Source: Clostridioides difficile | Lineage (GTDB): Bacteria; Bacillota; Clostridia; Peptostreptococcales; Peptostreptococcaceae | Length of the DNA: 64,000 nucleotides | Direction: 5' to 3' | NCBI RefSeq assembly: GCF_900243075.1 | Contig: NZ_OEZH01000106.1 | Coordinates: 1 to 64,000, forward strand | In this document: one piece after another, positions 1-8,362 of the stretch | Layout of the letters: each line of letters opens with the position of its first letter | Position numbering within the stretch: the first letter of the stretch is position 1 | Position numbers and translations under genes: made by a program | Notes under the pieces: model-generated | Database searches by the model: none | What the model was told of the DNA's origin: nothing | The model's input: only the letters and a program-made list of their open reading frames with translations

Positions 1-46
1 ATAAACTTTATATAAAATAATTAAAAATATACCTATTAAGGTAAGT

Positions 47-97
47 AAAAAAGAGCTCTCACAGAACAAATTTAATTTGCTCCTGCGACAGCCCCTT
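47..97 (-). terminator. Intrinsic terminator of the ytaF-like gene
   Basis: Read on the minus strand, a stem of about 19 base pairs (several G-U pairs, one mismatch, one bulged G) closes over an AT-rich loop and runs into six T. It lies directly after the stop codon of the minus-strand gene at 100-723. The length of the hairpin is unusual for a plain terminator, but I see no riboswitch consensus in it. Confidence 0.75.
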
Positions 98-99
98 TA

Positions 100-723
100 T
101 TAATATATCTTCATAAATCCAATGACCAATAGGATTAAACCACTTAACCAAGATAAATTTAAATTTACATTTTTAACAAATACATTTCCTAGTAAACAAC
201 CAAATAATACTGCAATTACATTTGATATTAAAGAAAATAGAATAACTTGTATATAATTTACACCTACAAGACCACTACCAAATCCAATTGCTAATCCATC
301 TAAACTTAGAGCAATAGCAAGTGTAAATGCTTCAGCAGATTTAAGCAATTTAGATTTACTTGTATCTAAAGTATCTGGTTCTATACTTACATTAAAATTT
401 AATTTAAGGTCCAACATATTAAAGTTATAATCTTTTGAATGTATGGATTTTTTCTTAAAATAAGATTTAAAAAAGCTTTCAGTTAGTCGAGCGCTTCCTA
501 ATAAAAATAAGATAAAGAAACATATTAACATTGTTATATTTTGAGGTAAAAAATCTCTAACTATTGTACCTGCAAAAAGTGATATTGCCAAAATAGCTGA
601 ACAAACTATACTAATAATTATATTTGAATATAAAGGAACTTTAACTTTATTTACGCCATATCCAAAGCTTGTTACAAAGGCATCTATACAAAGAGAAGTC
701 ACTAATAAAATTGATTCAATCAC
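100..723 (-). CDS. ytaF: YtaF/MntP-family membrane protein
   Basis: Integral membrane protein of 207 residues with six predicted membrane segments in two halves joined by a polar linker at about residues 85-128. Each half carries a matching motif: LCIDAFVTSFGYG (Asp14) and LSLDGLAIGFGSG (Asp142). This internal repeat with membrane aspartates is typical of the MntP manganese exporter and of the sporulation protein YtaF. The length and linker fit YtaF better; the transported substrate, if any, is not known from sequence. The start is GTG with only a weak, distant ribosome binding site, so the start is less certain than the identity. The gene is alone on its strand and ends in a strong terminator. 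Confidence 0.8.
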   Translation of the reverse strand: MIESILLVTSLCIDAFVTSFGYGVNKVKVPLYSNIIISIVCSAILAISLFAGTIVRDFLPQNITMLICFFILFLLGSARLTESFFKSYFKKKSIHSKDYNFNMLDLKLNFNVSIEPDTLDTSKSKLLKSAEAFTLAIALSLDGLAIGFGSGLVGVNYIQVILFSLISNVIAVLFGCLLGNVFVKNVNLNLSWLSGLILLVIGFMKIY

Positions 724-910
724 AGTAGATTAACATCCTTTCTCTTAAATTTTGTACTTATATTAGTTATAGTATTGTAAAAATGGATAAATTGTTACAG
801 ATAAACCAATAGATTGTTGATAAAATTTCAACATCATACAACACCTAAATAACAAAAAAATCATATTATATAATAATATAAAACCAATCATAATAAAGCA
901 GGTGAAAATA

Positions 911-1555
911 ATGGAGCAACATAACAAGGTTGGGAATTTCGGTGATTTGTTGAAGATTTTATTAGAAGAAAAAGAAATATCAATGGGAGAATTGAGTAAA
1001 AAAAGTGGAATTGATAAATCTACTATTTCTCGTATAGCTAATAATAAACAAAAGCCAAATATAAATCATTTAGAAAAGATGGCAATACATTTAAATATTA
1101 ATCTAGAAGAATTATTAAAAGCTTCAGGATATGAATTTAGAAATAATAATAATCAAATATTTAATACAGATAGTGATTTTAGTAATTTTGATGATGTTCT
1201 TGGATTTGCAAATTTAATCAATGATAATAATTTTAATGGAAATATTGAAAAAGAATTAAGTAAGTGTAAATTATATGTCCAAACGGATGAAGGTAAAAAG
1301 TTACTTTTTGATAATTTTAATAAAAAGATAGATTCTATTGAAAAGCAAGGACAATTTACAGATAGATTAAGAGAAATGTATGCTGACTTTTGCACAAATG
1401 GACTTACAATAAAGAAATATTTATTGATTGGAAGTATGTTACTTTATTTTGTTATATCGACAGATGTAATTCCAGATTTTGTATTTCCAATAGGGTTTAT
1501 GGATGATTTAGTAGCATTAAATATAGTTACGAAATTACTTAAAAATGATAAATAG
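911..1555 (+). CDS. XRE-type HTH regulator fused to DUF1232
   Basis: A 214-residue protein. Residues about 10-60 form a Cro/CI-type helix-turn-helix (SMGELSKKSGIDKSTISRI). The middle (70-150) is acidic and not recognised. Residues about 160-205 match DUF1232 (YkvA): a hydrophobic helix followed by D-x-I-P-D-F and a G-x-x-D-D motif, normally membrane-associated. I chose ATG at 911 because AGGTGA lies 5 nt upstream; the GTG at 902 overlaps that site. The arrangement suggests a membrane-tethered DNA-binding protein, but this is inference. No partner gene is adjacent; the neighbour on each side is unrelated or divergent. Confidence 0.75.
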   Translation: MEQHNKVGNFGDLLKILLEEKEISMGELSKKSGIDKSTISRIANNKQKPNINHLEKMAIHLNINLEELLKASGYEFRNNNNQIFNTDSDFSNFDDVLGFANLINDNNFNGNIEKELSKCKLYVQTDEGKKLLFDNFNKKIDSIEKQGQFTDRLREMYADFCTNGLTIKKYLLIGSMLLYFVISTDVIPDFVFPIGFMDDLVALNIVTKLLKNDK

Positions 1556-1751
1556 TTTTAGAATCATATTTACTATGCAAGGAAATAAAAATATATATAA
1601 AATTTATTATTTTTTATAGGAAACAAATTGAAAGTAGAAGAAAAAGATTAAAAAATTTAATATATATTTTGTAACTATTTAAGTATATAAAATAAAATAA
1701 TATCCAAACTAATACAAAATAGTAATAATTGTTTTGTACTGGAGGATATTT

Positions 1752-2810
1752 ATGAATTGTAAATGGATATCTAAAATAGATGAGAGAAAAAAATGTCATA
1801 GAGAAGCAGATTCCTCTGGATATTGTATCTTTCATAAAGAAAATAAGTCTGATGAAGAGATACAACTAATGATGGATACTCTTTATAAAGAAGAGATAAG
1901 TGAATTTAATGGATTTGTGTTTGAAAATGAATTTAATGCTGAAGAAACATTAACTTATGATTATGACATATTAAATTTTTCTGAAGCTATATTTAAACAG
2001 AAAGCAAATTTTAAAAAGTATATTTTTAAAAAGAATGCTATTTTTGATTATACAGAATTTAAAAAACAGGTATTTTTTAATGGTTGTGTGTTCTTAGGAA
2101 ATTGTGATTTTAATAAGACGAAATTTAACAAAGAGCATATAAATGATATTATATTCGAAAAAGTAAAATTTAAAGGGCCTGATTTAGTAGTTAATAAAGT
2201 AGAAAATTTTCCACGAATGGATGGAATAATTTTTAGTATGTGTACAAAATTTGTACTGAAAAATGTAGAGTATGAAAAAAGCGAGTATAAACATGGAAAA
2301 ATAAATTATAGGATAGCTAGAAATCAAGCAACAAAAATTGGGGAATATGAGAGGATAGGTCCTTACTATTATAAGGAAAGAATTTATAGCAGTAAAATAA
2401 TGAAACGCTCTGATTATCCCACATTCAGCGATTATTTAGTTGAAAAGTTTTTTGATCAAATGGCACGTTATACTACAGGATATGGAGAAAAACCATGGAA
2501 TATATTATTTATTATTATAGCTATAATAAGTATTTTTGCTTTATTATACCTATTTGTAGGTATAGAAACTTCAAATAGTACACTTATAGCTTTAAATATA
2601 AATAACATAGCTGATTATTCAGTAAGTGAAATTTTAAAAATGTATATAGACTTATGGTATTTTAGTATGGCTACATTTAGTACAGTAGGATATGGAGATA
2701 TGGTTGCTACAGGTTTGGTTGGCAAAATTTTAGTAGGAATAGAAGTATTTTTTGGAGTTACAATAGGAGCGATTTGGGCATCTGTGATTATTAAGAGAAT
2801 GTTAAAATAA
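1752..2810 (+). CDS. Pentapeptide-like domain fused to two-TM ion channel
   Basis: A 352-residue protein with three parts. The N-terminus has a Cys/His set (C3, C15, C25, H28) resembling a small zinc-binding knuckle. Residues about 50-160 are rich in pentapeptide-like units with regularly spaced Phe and Asn (FKQKANFKKYIFKKNAIFD), suggesting a beta-helix. Residues about 250-345 form a two-helix pore module with the potassium selectivity filter TVGYGD at 311-316. The pore family (Ion_trans_2) makes potassium-selective tetramers; the N-terminal part may sense a ligand or bind a partner. I chose ATG 1752 because GGAGG lies just upstream; the longer ORF from 1734 lacks a ribosome binding site. Confidence 0.8.
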   Translation: MNCKWISKIDERKKCHREADSSGYCIFHKENKSDEEIQLMMDTLYKEEISEFNGFVFENEFNAEETLTYDYDILNFSEAIFKQKANFKKYIFKKNAIFDYTEFKKQVFFNGCVFLGNCDFNKTKFNKEHINDIIFEKVKFKGPDLVVNKVENFPRMDGIIFSMCTKFVLKNVEYEKSEYKHGKINYRIARNQATKIGEYERIGPYYYKERIYSSKIMKRSDYPTFSDYLVEKFFDQMARYTTGYGEKPWNILFIIIAIISIFALLYLFVGIETSNSTLIALNINNIADYSVSEILKMYIDLWYFSMATFSTVGYGDMVATGLVGKILVGIEVFFGVTIGAIWASVIIKRMLK

Positions 2811-2913
2811 TATATGTGTAAATATGGATAGGTATTAATTACTAGATATAAATTGGACTAAATAGGGAAAATTTAAATATAAATATACTTAATAATCCAA
2901 GAAGGTGAAAAAT

Positions 2914-4098
2914 TTGAAAAATGCAATAAAAAAAATTATAGCATTAGCCATGATTCTAGTTTTTATAATACCAAGTTATTCATATGCAGATGAAAAATCT
3001 GTAGACAAATATTCAAAAACATCTATACTTATAGACCAAGAGACAGGTAGAGTTTTATATAGTAAAGAACCTGATATGAAGGTACCATTAGCTAGCTTAA
3101 GTAAGATGATGACTTTTTTACTTGCAATAGAAGCTATTGAAAATAAAGAAGTAAAAGAAACTGACAGAGTAAAAATAGACAAATCTATTGCATCAGTAAA
3201 AGGGTCAAGTTATAAACTTAAAGATGGTGAAGAAGTGCCACTTATAGAGCTTATGAGAGGTCTTATGATTGTATCAGGAAATGATGCGGCAATTGCTATA
3301 GCAAAACATATTTGTAAATCCAAGGAAGCATTTGTGGATAGAATGAATAAAAAAGCAAAAGAAATAGGAATGACTAATACGCATTTTCTAAATCCAAATG
3401 GTCTTCCGATATACGATTTAAGTAATCCCAAAAAACCAGCAAAAGAAAATATATCTACTGCAAAAGATATAGCTATTCTTGGAAAATACATGTTTGACCA
3501 TTATGAAAAACAAGTAACAGCTATAACTGATATGGAGACATATACAAATTCAGATAGAAGTTTTGAAAAAAGCAATACAAATGCACTATTAAGAATTATA
3601 CCAGAAGTAGATGGTATAAAAACTGGATACACTGGTAATGCTGGATATTGCTTATCATTTTCCATGGTTGTAAATAAAAATGATAAAAACGAGAAAAAAC
3701 GTAGAGTAATAGGTGTTGTATTGGGCACTAATCATAAAAATAAAAGAACATCTGCTTCTTTAGCATTATTGAAATATGGGAAAGAAAATTTCGATATGAA
3801 AAAAGTAATTGATAAAGATAGCTTTATTGGTAAGAAATATATAAAAGGAATGAAAGAGTTAGAGGTTACATTAAAAGCAAAAGATGAACTTTATACAATA
3901 TTAAAAGATGATGAAAGTATAAAATCTGAAGTGAAGATTAAAAATATAGAGTATCCTGTTAAAAAAGGTGATACTATGGGTACTATAAAATACTATACTG
4001 ATTCAGGAGAGTTACTTGGAAGTGTAGATATAGTAAGTAATAATAGTGTAGATAACATACCATTGAAAACAAAATTAAAAATGAAATTTGCAAATTAA
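2914..4098 (+). CDS. dacF: D-alanyl-D-alanine carboxypeptidase (DacF-like)
   Basis: Penicillin-binding protein of class C type 5, 394 residues, which trims the terminal D-alanine from peptidoglycan stem peptides outside the membrane. Seen: a signal peptide (basic start, hydrophobic stretch, end near SYSYADE), the active-site SxxK as S61-L-S-K64, SGN at 121-123 and KTG at 236-238, and a C-terminal beta domain from about residue 290. No obvious amphipathic C-terminal anchor is seen beyond the basic tail LKTKLKMKFAN. TTG at 2914 is preferred: AAGGTG lies 6 nt upstream, whereas the GTG at 2905 overlaps it. The DacF assignment over other DacA paralogues is by overall resemblance. Confidence 0.88.
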   Translation: MKNAIKKIIALAMILVFIIPSYSYADEKSVDKYSKTSILIDQETGRVLYSKEPDMKVPLASLSKMMTFLLAIEAIENKEVKETDRVKIDKSIASVKGSSYKLKDGEEVPLIELMRGLMIVSGNDAAIAIAKHICKSKEAFVDRMNKKAKEIGMTNTHFLNPNGLPIYDLSNPKKPAKENISTAKDIAILGKYMFDHYEKQVTAITDMETYTNSDRSFEKSNTNALLRIIPEVDGIKTGYTGNAGYCLSFSMVVNKNDKNEKKRRVIGVVLGTNHKNKRTSASLALLKYGKENFDMKKVIDKDSFIGKKYIKGMKELEVTLKAKDELYTILKDDESIKSEVKIKNIEYPVKKGDTMGTIKYYTDSGELLGSVDIVSNNSVDNIPLKTKLKMKFAN

Positions 4099-4159
4099 AT
4101 TCAAAAAAATGGTATAAAATACACAAAAAAATATAAAAATAGAAAATATGGAAAAAATA

Positions 4160-4188
4160 TTGTTATTTTTTCACCTCTATGATATACT
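4160..4188 (+). promoter_or_regulatory. Promoter of rpsB inside a palindrome
   Basis: TTGTTA (4160-4165), a 17-nt spacer and TATACT (4183-4188) make a good vegetative promoter about 120 nt ahead of rpsB. A perfect 14-bp inverted repeat (arms 4166-4179 and 4191-4204, TTTTTTCACCTCTA and its complement) covers the spacer and brackets the -10 box. It is not a forward terminator because no T-run follows the right arm. Confidence 0.7.
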
Positions 4189-4204
4189 ACTAGAGGTGAA
4201 AAAA

Positions 4205-4306
4205 TAAAATAAATCACACACAGCATTGGGATCCTTAAAAGGTGCCTATTACATGGTTTTTTAGGGAGAAGATCAAGCTGGAGGTATAAAACCAGGAGGT
4301 AGAATA
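4205..4306 (+). promoter_or_regulatory. rpsB 5' leader, possibly structured
   Basis: About 100 nt between the predicted transcript start and rpsB. It contains GGATCCTT/AAAAGGTGCC-like self-complementarity and a CTGG...CCAG pairing (around 4277-4296) that would sit next to the AGGAGGT ribosome binding site (4294-4300). Autoregulatory leaders exist for many ribosomal protein operons, but I do not recognise a described class here. Confidence 0.35.
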
Positions 4307-5020
4307 ATGTCAGTAATATCAATGAAACAATTATTAGAAGCAGGTGTTCATTTTGGTCATCAAACGAGAAGATGGAACCCTAAAATGGCTAAGTATATAT
4401 TCACAGAAAGAAATGGAATATATATAATAGACTTACAAAAAACAGTTAAAAAAGTTGAAGAAGCTTACAAGTTCACTAAAGAAGTAGCTGAAACAGGAAA
4501 GCCAATCTTATTTGTAGGAACTAAAAAACAAGCTCAAGATGCTATAAAAGATGAAGCTGAAAGATGTGGAATGTACTTTGTTAATGAAAGATGGTTAGGT
4601 GGAATGTTAACAAACCACAAAACTATAAAAACTAGAATAAATAAATTAAGAGAATTAGAAAAAATGGAAGAAGAAGGTGTATTTAATGTTCTTCCTAAAA
4701 AAGAAGTTATAAAATTAAGAGCTGAAAAAGAAAAACTAGAAAAATACTTAGGTGGAATAAAAGACATGCCTGAATTACCAGGTGCAATGTTCGTAGTTGA
4801 CCCAAGAAAAGAAAACATAGCTATTCAAGAAGCTCATAGATTAGGTATACCAGTAGTTGGTATAGTTGATACTAACTGTGACCCAGAACAATTAGACTTT
4901 GCTATACCAGGAAATGATGACGCTATAAGAGCTGTAAAATTAATAACTGGTGCTATGGCAACAGCTGTAATTGAAGGTAGACAAGGTGCTGAAGAAGAAG
5001 TAGCTGAAGACCAAGAATAA
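4307..5020 (+). CDS. rpsB: 30S ribosomal protein S2
   Basis: S2 of the small ribosomal subunit, 237 residues, normal for the family. The N-terminal signature [22 protein letters not shown] and the later [32 protein letters not shown] region (split here by function, not by gap) are diagnostic. The acidic C-terminal tail ([11 protein letters not shown]) is usual. The start has an ideal AGGAGGT 6 nt upstream. It is first in the rpsB-tsf pair, with a hairpin in the gap to tsf. Confidence 0.97.
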   Translation: MSVISMKQLLEAGVHFGHQTRRWNPKMAKYIFTERNGIYIIDLQKTVKKVEEAYKFTKEVAETGKPILFVGTKKQAQDAIKDEAERCGMYFVNERWLGGMLTNHKTIKTRINKLRELEKMEEEGVFNVLPKKEVIKLRAEKEKLEKYLGGIKDMPELPGAMFVVDPRKENIAIQEAHRLGIPVVGIVDTNCDPEQLDFAIPGNDDAIRAVKLITGAMATAVIEGRQGAEEEVAEDQE

Positions 5021-5033
5021 TAATTTGACAATT

Positions 5034-5060
5034 AAATGGTAAGGGTCGCCCTTACCATTT
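5034..5060 (+). other. rpsB-tsf intergenic hairpin
   Basis: A perfect 12-bp stem, AAATGGTAAGGG and its complement, closed by the 3-nt loop TCG. No T-run follows, so it should not end transcription fully. It may protect the rpsB 3' end, be a processing site, or partly uncouple rpsB from tsf. Confidence 0.6.
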
Positions 5061-5098
5061 ATAATATGGAATAGAATAAGTAGGAGGAAACTTAAAAA

Positions 5099-6010
5099 AT
5101 GGCTAATATAACTGCTCAAATGGTAAAAGAGTTAAGAGAAAGTACAGGCGCAGGGATGATGGACTGCAAGAAAGCTTTACAAGAAGCTGAAGGAAATATG
5201 GAAAAAGCAGTAGATTTATTAAGAGAAAAAGGATTATCAAAAGCTGCTAAAAAAGCTGGTAGAGTTGCTGCTGAAGGTCTAGTTGCAATAGAAATGAACG
5301 ATGACAATACAGTTGCTTCTATGGTAGAAGTTAACTCAGAAACAGATTTCGTTGCTAAAAACGAAGACTTCAAAGTGTTCGTTAAAGATGCTGCTTGTAT
5401 GGCATTAGCTACTGATAAAGAAGATATAGCTTCTCTATTAGGTGAGACTCATAAAGAGGGAATAACTTTACAAGAAGTTTTAAATAATAGAGTTGCAAAA
5501 ATAGGTGAAAAATTAGACTTTAGAAGATTCGCTAAAGTTGTAACTAATGGACAAGTTGCTGGATACATTCATGGTGGTGGAAAAATAGGTGTTCTTGTTG
5601 AAATGGAAACAGAAGCTAGAGATGCTAAAGTTTTAGAATTAGGTAAAGATGTAGCTATGCAAGTTGCTGCTATGAATCCTAAGTATGTTTCAAGAGATGA
5701 AGTAGATGCTGAATACATAGCACATGAAACAGAAGTATTAACTCAACAAGCTTTAAATGAAGGAAAGCCAGCTAATATAGTTGAAAAAATGGTTAAAGGA
5801 AGATTAGAAAAAGAATTAAAAGAGGTTTGTTTATTAGAACAAACTTTCGTTAAAAATCCAGATATAACTGTTAAACAATTAGTTGCTGATGTTGCTAAAG
5901 CAGTAGGTTCTGATATAAAAGTTGTTAAAGTTGTGAGATTCGAAGTTGGTGAAGGTATACAAAAGAGAGAAGAAAACTTTGCAGAAGAAGTTGCTAAGCA
6001 ACTTAAGTAA
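5099..6010 (+). CDS. tsf: Elongation factor Ts
   Basis: Guanine-nucleotide exchange factor for EF-Tu, 303 residues. The N-terminal UBA-like part (AQMVKELRESTGAGMMDCKKAL) and the TDFVAKN motif (around residue 80) that contacts EF-Tu are clear, and the C-terminal dimerisation region is complete. AGGAGG lies upstream of the ATG. It is second in the rpsB-tsf pair and is followed by a strong terminator, separating it from pyrH. Confidence 0.97.
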   Translation: MANITAQMVKELRESTGAGMMDCKKALQEAEGNMEKAVDLLREKGLSKAAKKAGRVAAEGLVAIEMNDDNTVASMVEVNSETDFVAKNEDFKVFVKDAACMALATDKEDIASLLGETHKEGITLQEVLNNRVAKIGEKLDFRRFAKVVTNGQVAGYIHGGGKIGVLVEMETEARDAKVLELGKDVAMQVAAMNPKYVSRDEVDAEYIAHETEVLTQQALNEGKPANIVEKMVKGRLEKELKEVCLLEQTFVKNPDITVKQLVADVAKAVGSDIKVVKVVRFEVGEGIQKREENFAEEVAKQLK

Positions 6011-6015
6011 TAACC

Positions 6016-6046
6016 AAAGAGAGAACACGCAAGTGTTCTCTTTTTT
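6016..6046 (+). terminator. Terminator after tsf
   Basis: GAGAACAC pairs with GTGTTCTC around a GCAA loop, extended by A-T pairs and followed by TTTTTT. A classical intrinsic terminator between tsf and pyrH. Confidence 0.85.
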
Positions 6047-6093
6047 AAAAAATAGAAAAAATGGATATGAAGGATTGAAATAGGAGGTTTCTG

Positions 6094-6798
6094 ATGGATA
6101 AACCAATGTACAAAAGGGTATTGTTGAAATTAAGTGGAGAAGCATTAGCAGGAGAAAGAGGTTTTGGTATAAATAATGATGTAGTTAATGATATTGCTAT
6201 TGCTATTAAAAAAATACAAGAAATAGGTGTTGAAGTAGCTGTAGTAGTAGGTGGAGGAAACTTCTGGAGAGGTAGAACTAGTGAAGGAATGGACAGAACT
6301 ACTGCTGATTATATAGGAATGTTAGCTACAGTTATGAATGCAATGGCACTACAGGATGCACTAGAAAACATAGATGTTGCTACAAGAGTTCAAACTGCTA
6401 TAGACATGAGACAAATTGCAGAACCATATATAAGAAGAAGAGCAGTTAGACACTTAGAAAAGGAAAGAGTTGTTATATTTGGTGCAGGAACAGGAAACCC
6501 TTACTTTACAACAGATACAACTGCTGCTTTACGTGCTGCTGAAATGGAGGCAGAAGTTATCTTGTTAGCTAAAAATGTTGATGCAGTATATGACAAGGAT
6601 CCAAAAGTACATGCAGATGCTAAGAAATTTACAGAATTAAGTTACATGGAAGTTATACAGAAAGAATTAAAAGTAATGGACTCTACAGCTACATCTTTAT
6701 GCATGGATAATAAAATTCCAATAAAGGTATTTGAGCTTACAACAGAGAATATAATAAGAGCAGTAAAAGGCGAAAATATAGGAACTACTGTAAAATAA
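6094..6798 (+). CDS. pyrH: UMP kinase
   Basis: Phosphorylates UMP to UDP in pyrimidine nucleotide synthesis; cytoplasmic hexamer of the amino-acid-kinase fold. The 234 residues show the N-terminal KLSGEALAG, the glycine-rich [10 protein letters not shown], the [17 protein letters not shown] loop and the VYDKDPK segment. AGGAGG precedes the ATG. frr follows after 25 nt, the usual bacterial pyrH-frr pairing. Confidence 0.97.
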
Positions 6799-6823
6799 TG
6801 AAGAATGAAGGAGGAGTAAAATT

Positions 6824-7381
6824 ATGAAACTAGAAATACATAAGCAGTTAGAAGAGAAAATGAATGGGACAATTGATGCCTTAAAGTTCGAATTTGGAAC
6901 TATAAGAGCTGGAAGAGCTAATGCACAAATGCTAGACAAAATAAGAGTTGATTATTATGGAACTCCAACTCCAATAAATCAAATTGGTGCTATATCTGTA
7001 CCAGAGCCAAGAATATTAATGATATCTCCTTGGGATAAATCTGCTATGCATGAAATAGAAAAAGCTATAGCTAATTCAGATTTAGGATTAAATCCATCAA
7101 ATGATGGTGAGGTTATAAGACTTTCTGTACCTGCTTTAACAGAAGAAAGAAGAAAAGAATTAGCTAAAAAAGCTAGCAAAGCTGCAGAAGATTTTAAAGT
7201 TAGAATAAGAAATGAAAGAAGAGACGCCAATGAGAAAATTAAAAAGATGGAAAAAGGCGGAGAATTAACTGAAGATGAATTAAAAAAAGCACAAGATGAA
7301 GTTCAAAAAATGACTGATAAATTTATAAAAGAAATAGATACATTATTATCTAAAAAAGAAAAGGATATAATGGAGGTATAA
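6824..7381 (+). CDS. frr: Ribosome recycling factor
   Basis: Splits post-termination ribosomes together with EF-G. The 185 residues match the family length; FGTIRAGRANAQMLDKIRVDYYGT near the N-terminus and the KKASKAAEDFKVRIRNERRD helix are diagnostic. The last codons carry the GGAGGT ribosome binding site of the next small gene, implying coupled translation. Confidence 0.97.
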   Translation: MKLEIHKQLEEKMNGTIDALKFEFGTIRAGRANAQMLDKIRVDYYGTPTPINQIGAISVPEPRILMISPWDKSAMHEIEKAIANSDLGLNPSNDGEVIRLSVPALTEERRKELAKKASKAAEDFKVRIRNERRDANEKIKKMEKGGELTEDELKKAQDEVQKMTDKFIKEIDTLLSKKEKDIMEV

Positions 7382-7383
7382 TA

Positions 7384-7587
7384 TTGAAAAAATATTATAA
7401 CCTTTTAGGTCTTCATGTAGATGAGGTAAAACAATATTTTGATGAACAAGATGTCAATTATACCATAAAATCTATTGAAGGTAAAAAGGATAAAGATAAA
7501 CTTGTAGTTCCTAGAGTTATAAAAATATCTGAGATAGGTGATAGTGTAGAAATAATAATCACATACTTTTCTGACTCCTTAATTTAA
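7384..7587 (+). CDS. Small protein, PASTA-like, between frr and uppS
   Basis: A 67-residue protein starting with TTG 2 nt after the frr stop; GGAGGT lies 6 nt upstream of the TTG within frr. The pattern GLHVDEVKQYFDEQDVNYTIK followed by two short strands ending VEIIITYF resembles a single PASTA-type repeat, without signal peptide or membrane segment. The stop codon lies inside a perfect 14-bp inverted repeat. I do not recognise a described function; position suggests a role tied to translation or undecaprenyl synthesis, which is inference. Confidence 0.7.
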   Translation: MKKYYNLLGLHVDEVKQYFDEQDVNYTIKSIEGKKDKDKLVVPRVIKISEIGDSVEIIITYFSDSLI

Positions 7588-7597
7588 GGAGTCAGAA
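7569..7597 (+). other. Perfect palindrome over stop codon before uppS
   Basis: Arms CTGACTCCTTAA and its complement around one T, extended by two more pairs, cover the stop codon of the 67-residue gene. No T-run follows; the uppS ribosome binding site begins 8 nt later. It could be a transcript-stabilising hairpin or a partial terminator. Confidence 0.5.
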
Positions 7598-7615
7598 CAA
7601 TATTGGAGGCAAAAT

Positions 7616-8350
7616 ATGAATAACAACATTATATATGACATAGACTTAAATAACATACCTACTCATATTGCTATTATAATGGATGGAAATGGAAGATGGG
7701 CAAAATCTAGATTTCTTCCAAGAACTGCAGGACATAAGGCTGGAGTAGAAACTATAAGAGATATAGTAAAAGAATGCTCAAATTTAGGTGTTAAGCACTT
7801 GACATTATATGCATTTTCAACAGAAAATTGGAAGAGACCGAAACTCGAAGTTGACACACTTATGAACTTATTATCTACATACTTAAGAAATGAAATAGCT
7901 GAACTTCACCAAAACAATGTAAAAGTAACTGCTATAGGAGATATAAGTGCTTTACCAAAAACTTGTATAAGAGAATTAAACTCAGCTAAGGAAATGACAA
8001 AAGACAATACAGGAGTTAACTTAAATTTGGCATTGAACTATGGAAGTAGGGCAGATATAAAAAATGCTCTTATAGATATAGTAAAAAATTGTGAAAGTGG
8101 TAAAATAGATATAAACAATATTGATGAAGATATTATAAAAAACTATTTAAGCACAAAGTCTATACCAGATCCAGACTTAGTAATAAGAACAAGTGGTGAA
8201 CAAAGATTGAGTAACTTTTTACTTTGGGAAGTTGCTTATTCTGAGTTTTACTTTACTGATATACATTGGCCTGATTTTAAAAAAGAAGAACTACAGAAGG
8301 CTATATACGTATATCAAAAAAGGGATAGAAGATTTGGAGGACTTAAGTAA
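7616..8350 (+). CDS. uppS: Undecaprenyl diphosphate synthase
   Basis: Cis-prenyltransferase that builds the C55 lipid carrier for cell-wall precursors by adding isopentenyl units to farnesyl diphosphate. The 244 residues contain MDGNGRWAK with catalytic Asp23, RTAGHKAG, the FSTENWKRP segment and the C-terminal RTSGEQRLSNFLLWE. Ribosome binding site GGAGG is well placed. cdsA follows after 12 nt, so the two are co-transcribed. Confidence 0.97.
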   Translation: MNNNIIYDIDLNNIPTHIAIIMDGNGRWAKSRFLPRTAGHKAGVETIRDIVKECSNLGVKHLTLYAFSTENWKRPKLEVDTLMNLLSTYLRNEIAELHQNNVKVTAIGDISALPKTCIRELNSAKEMTKDNTGVNLNLALNYGSRADIKNALIDIVKNCESGKIDINNIDEDIIKNYLSTKSIPDPDLVIRTSGEQRLSNFLLWEVAYSEFYFTDIHWPDFKKEELQKAIYVYQKRDRRFGGLK

Positions 8351-8362
8351 GGAGATTATTTT

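Noticed and set aside
4166-4204. Terminator of dacF
   Set aside because: The hairpin has no T-run after its right arm and overlaps the -10 box of the rpsB promoter, so it is better read as a DNA palindrome.
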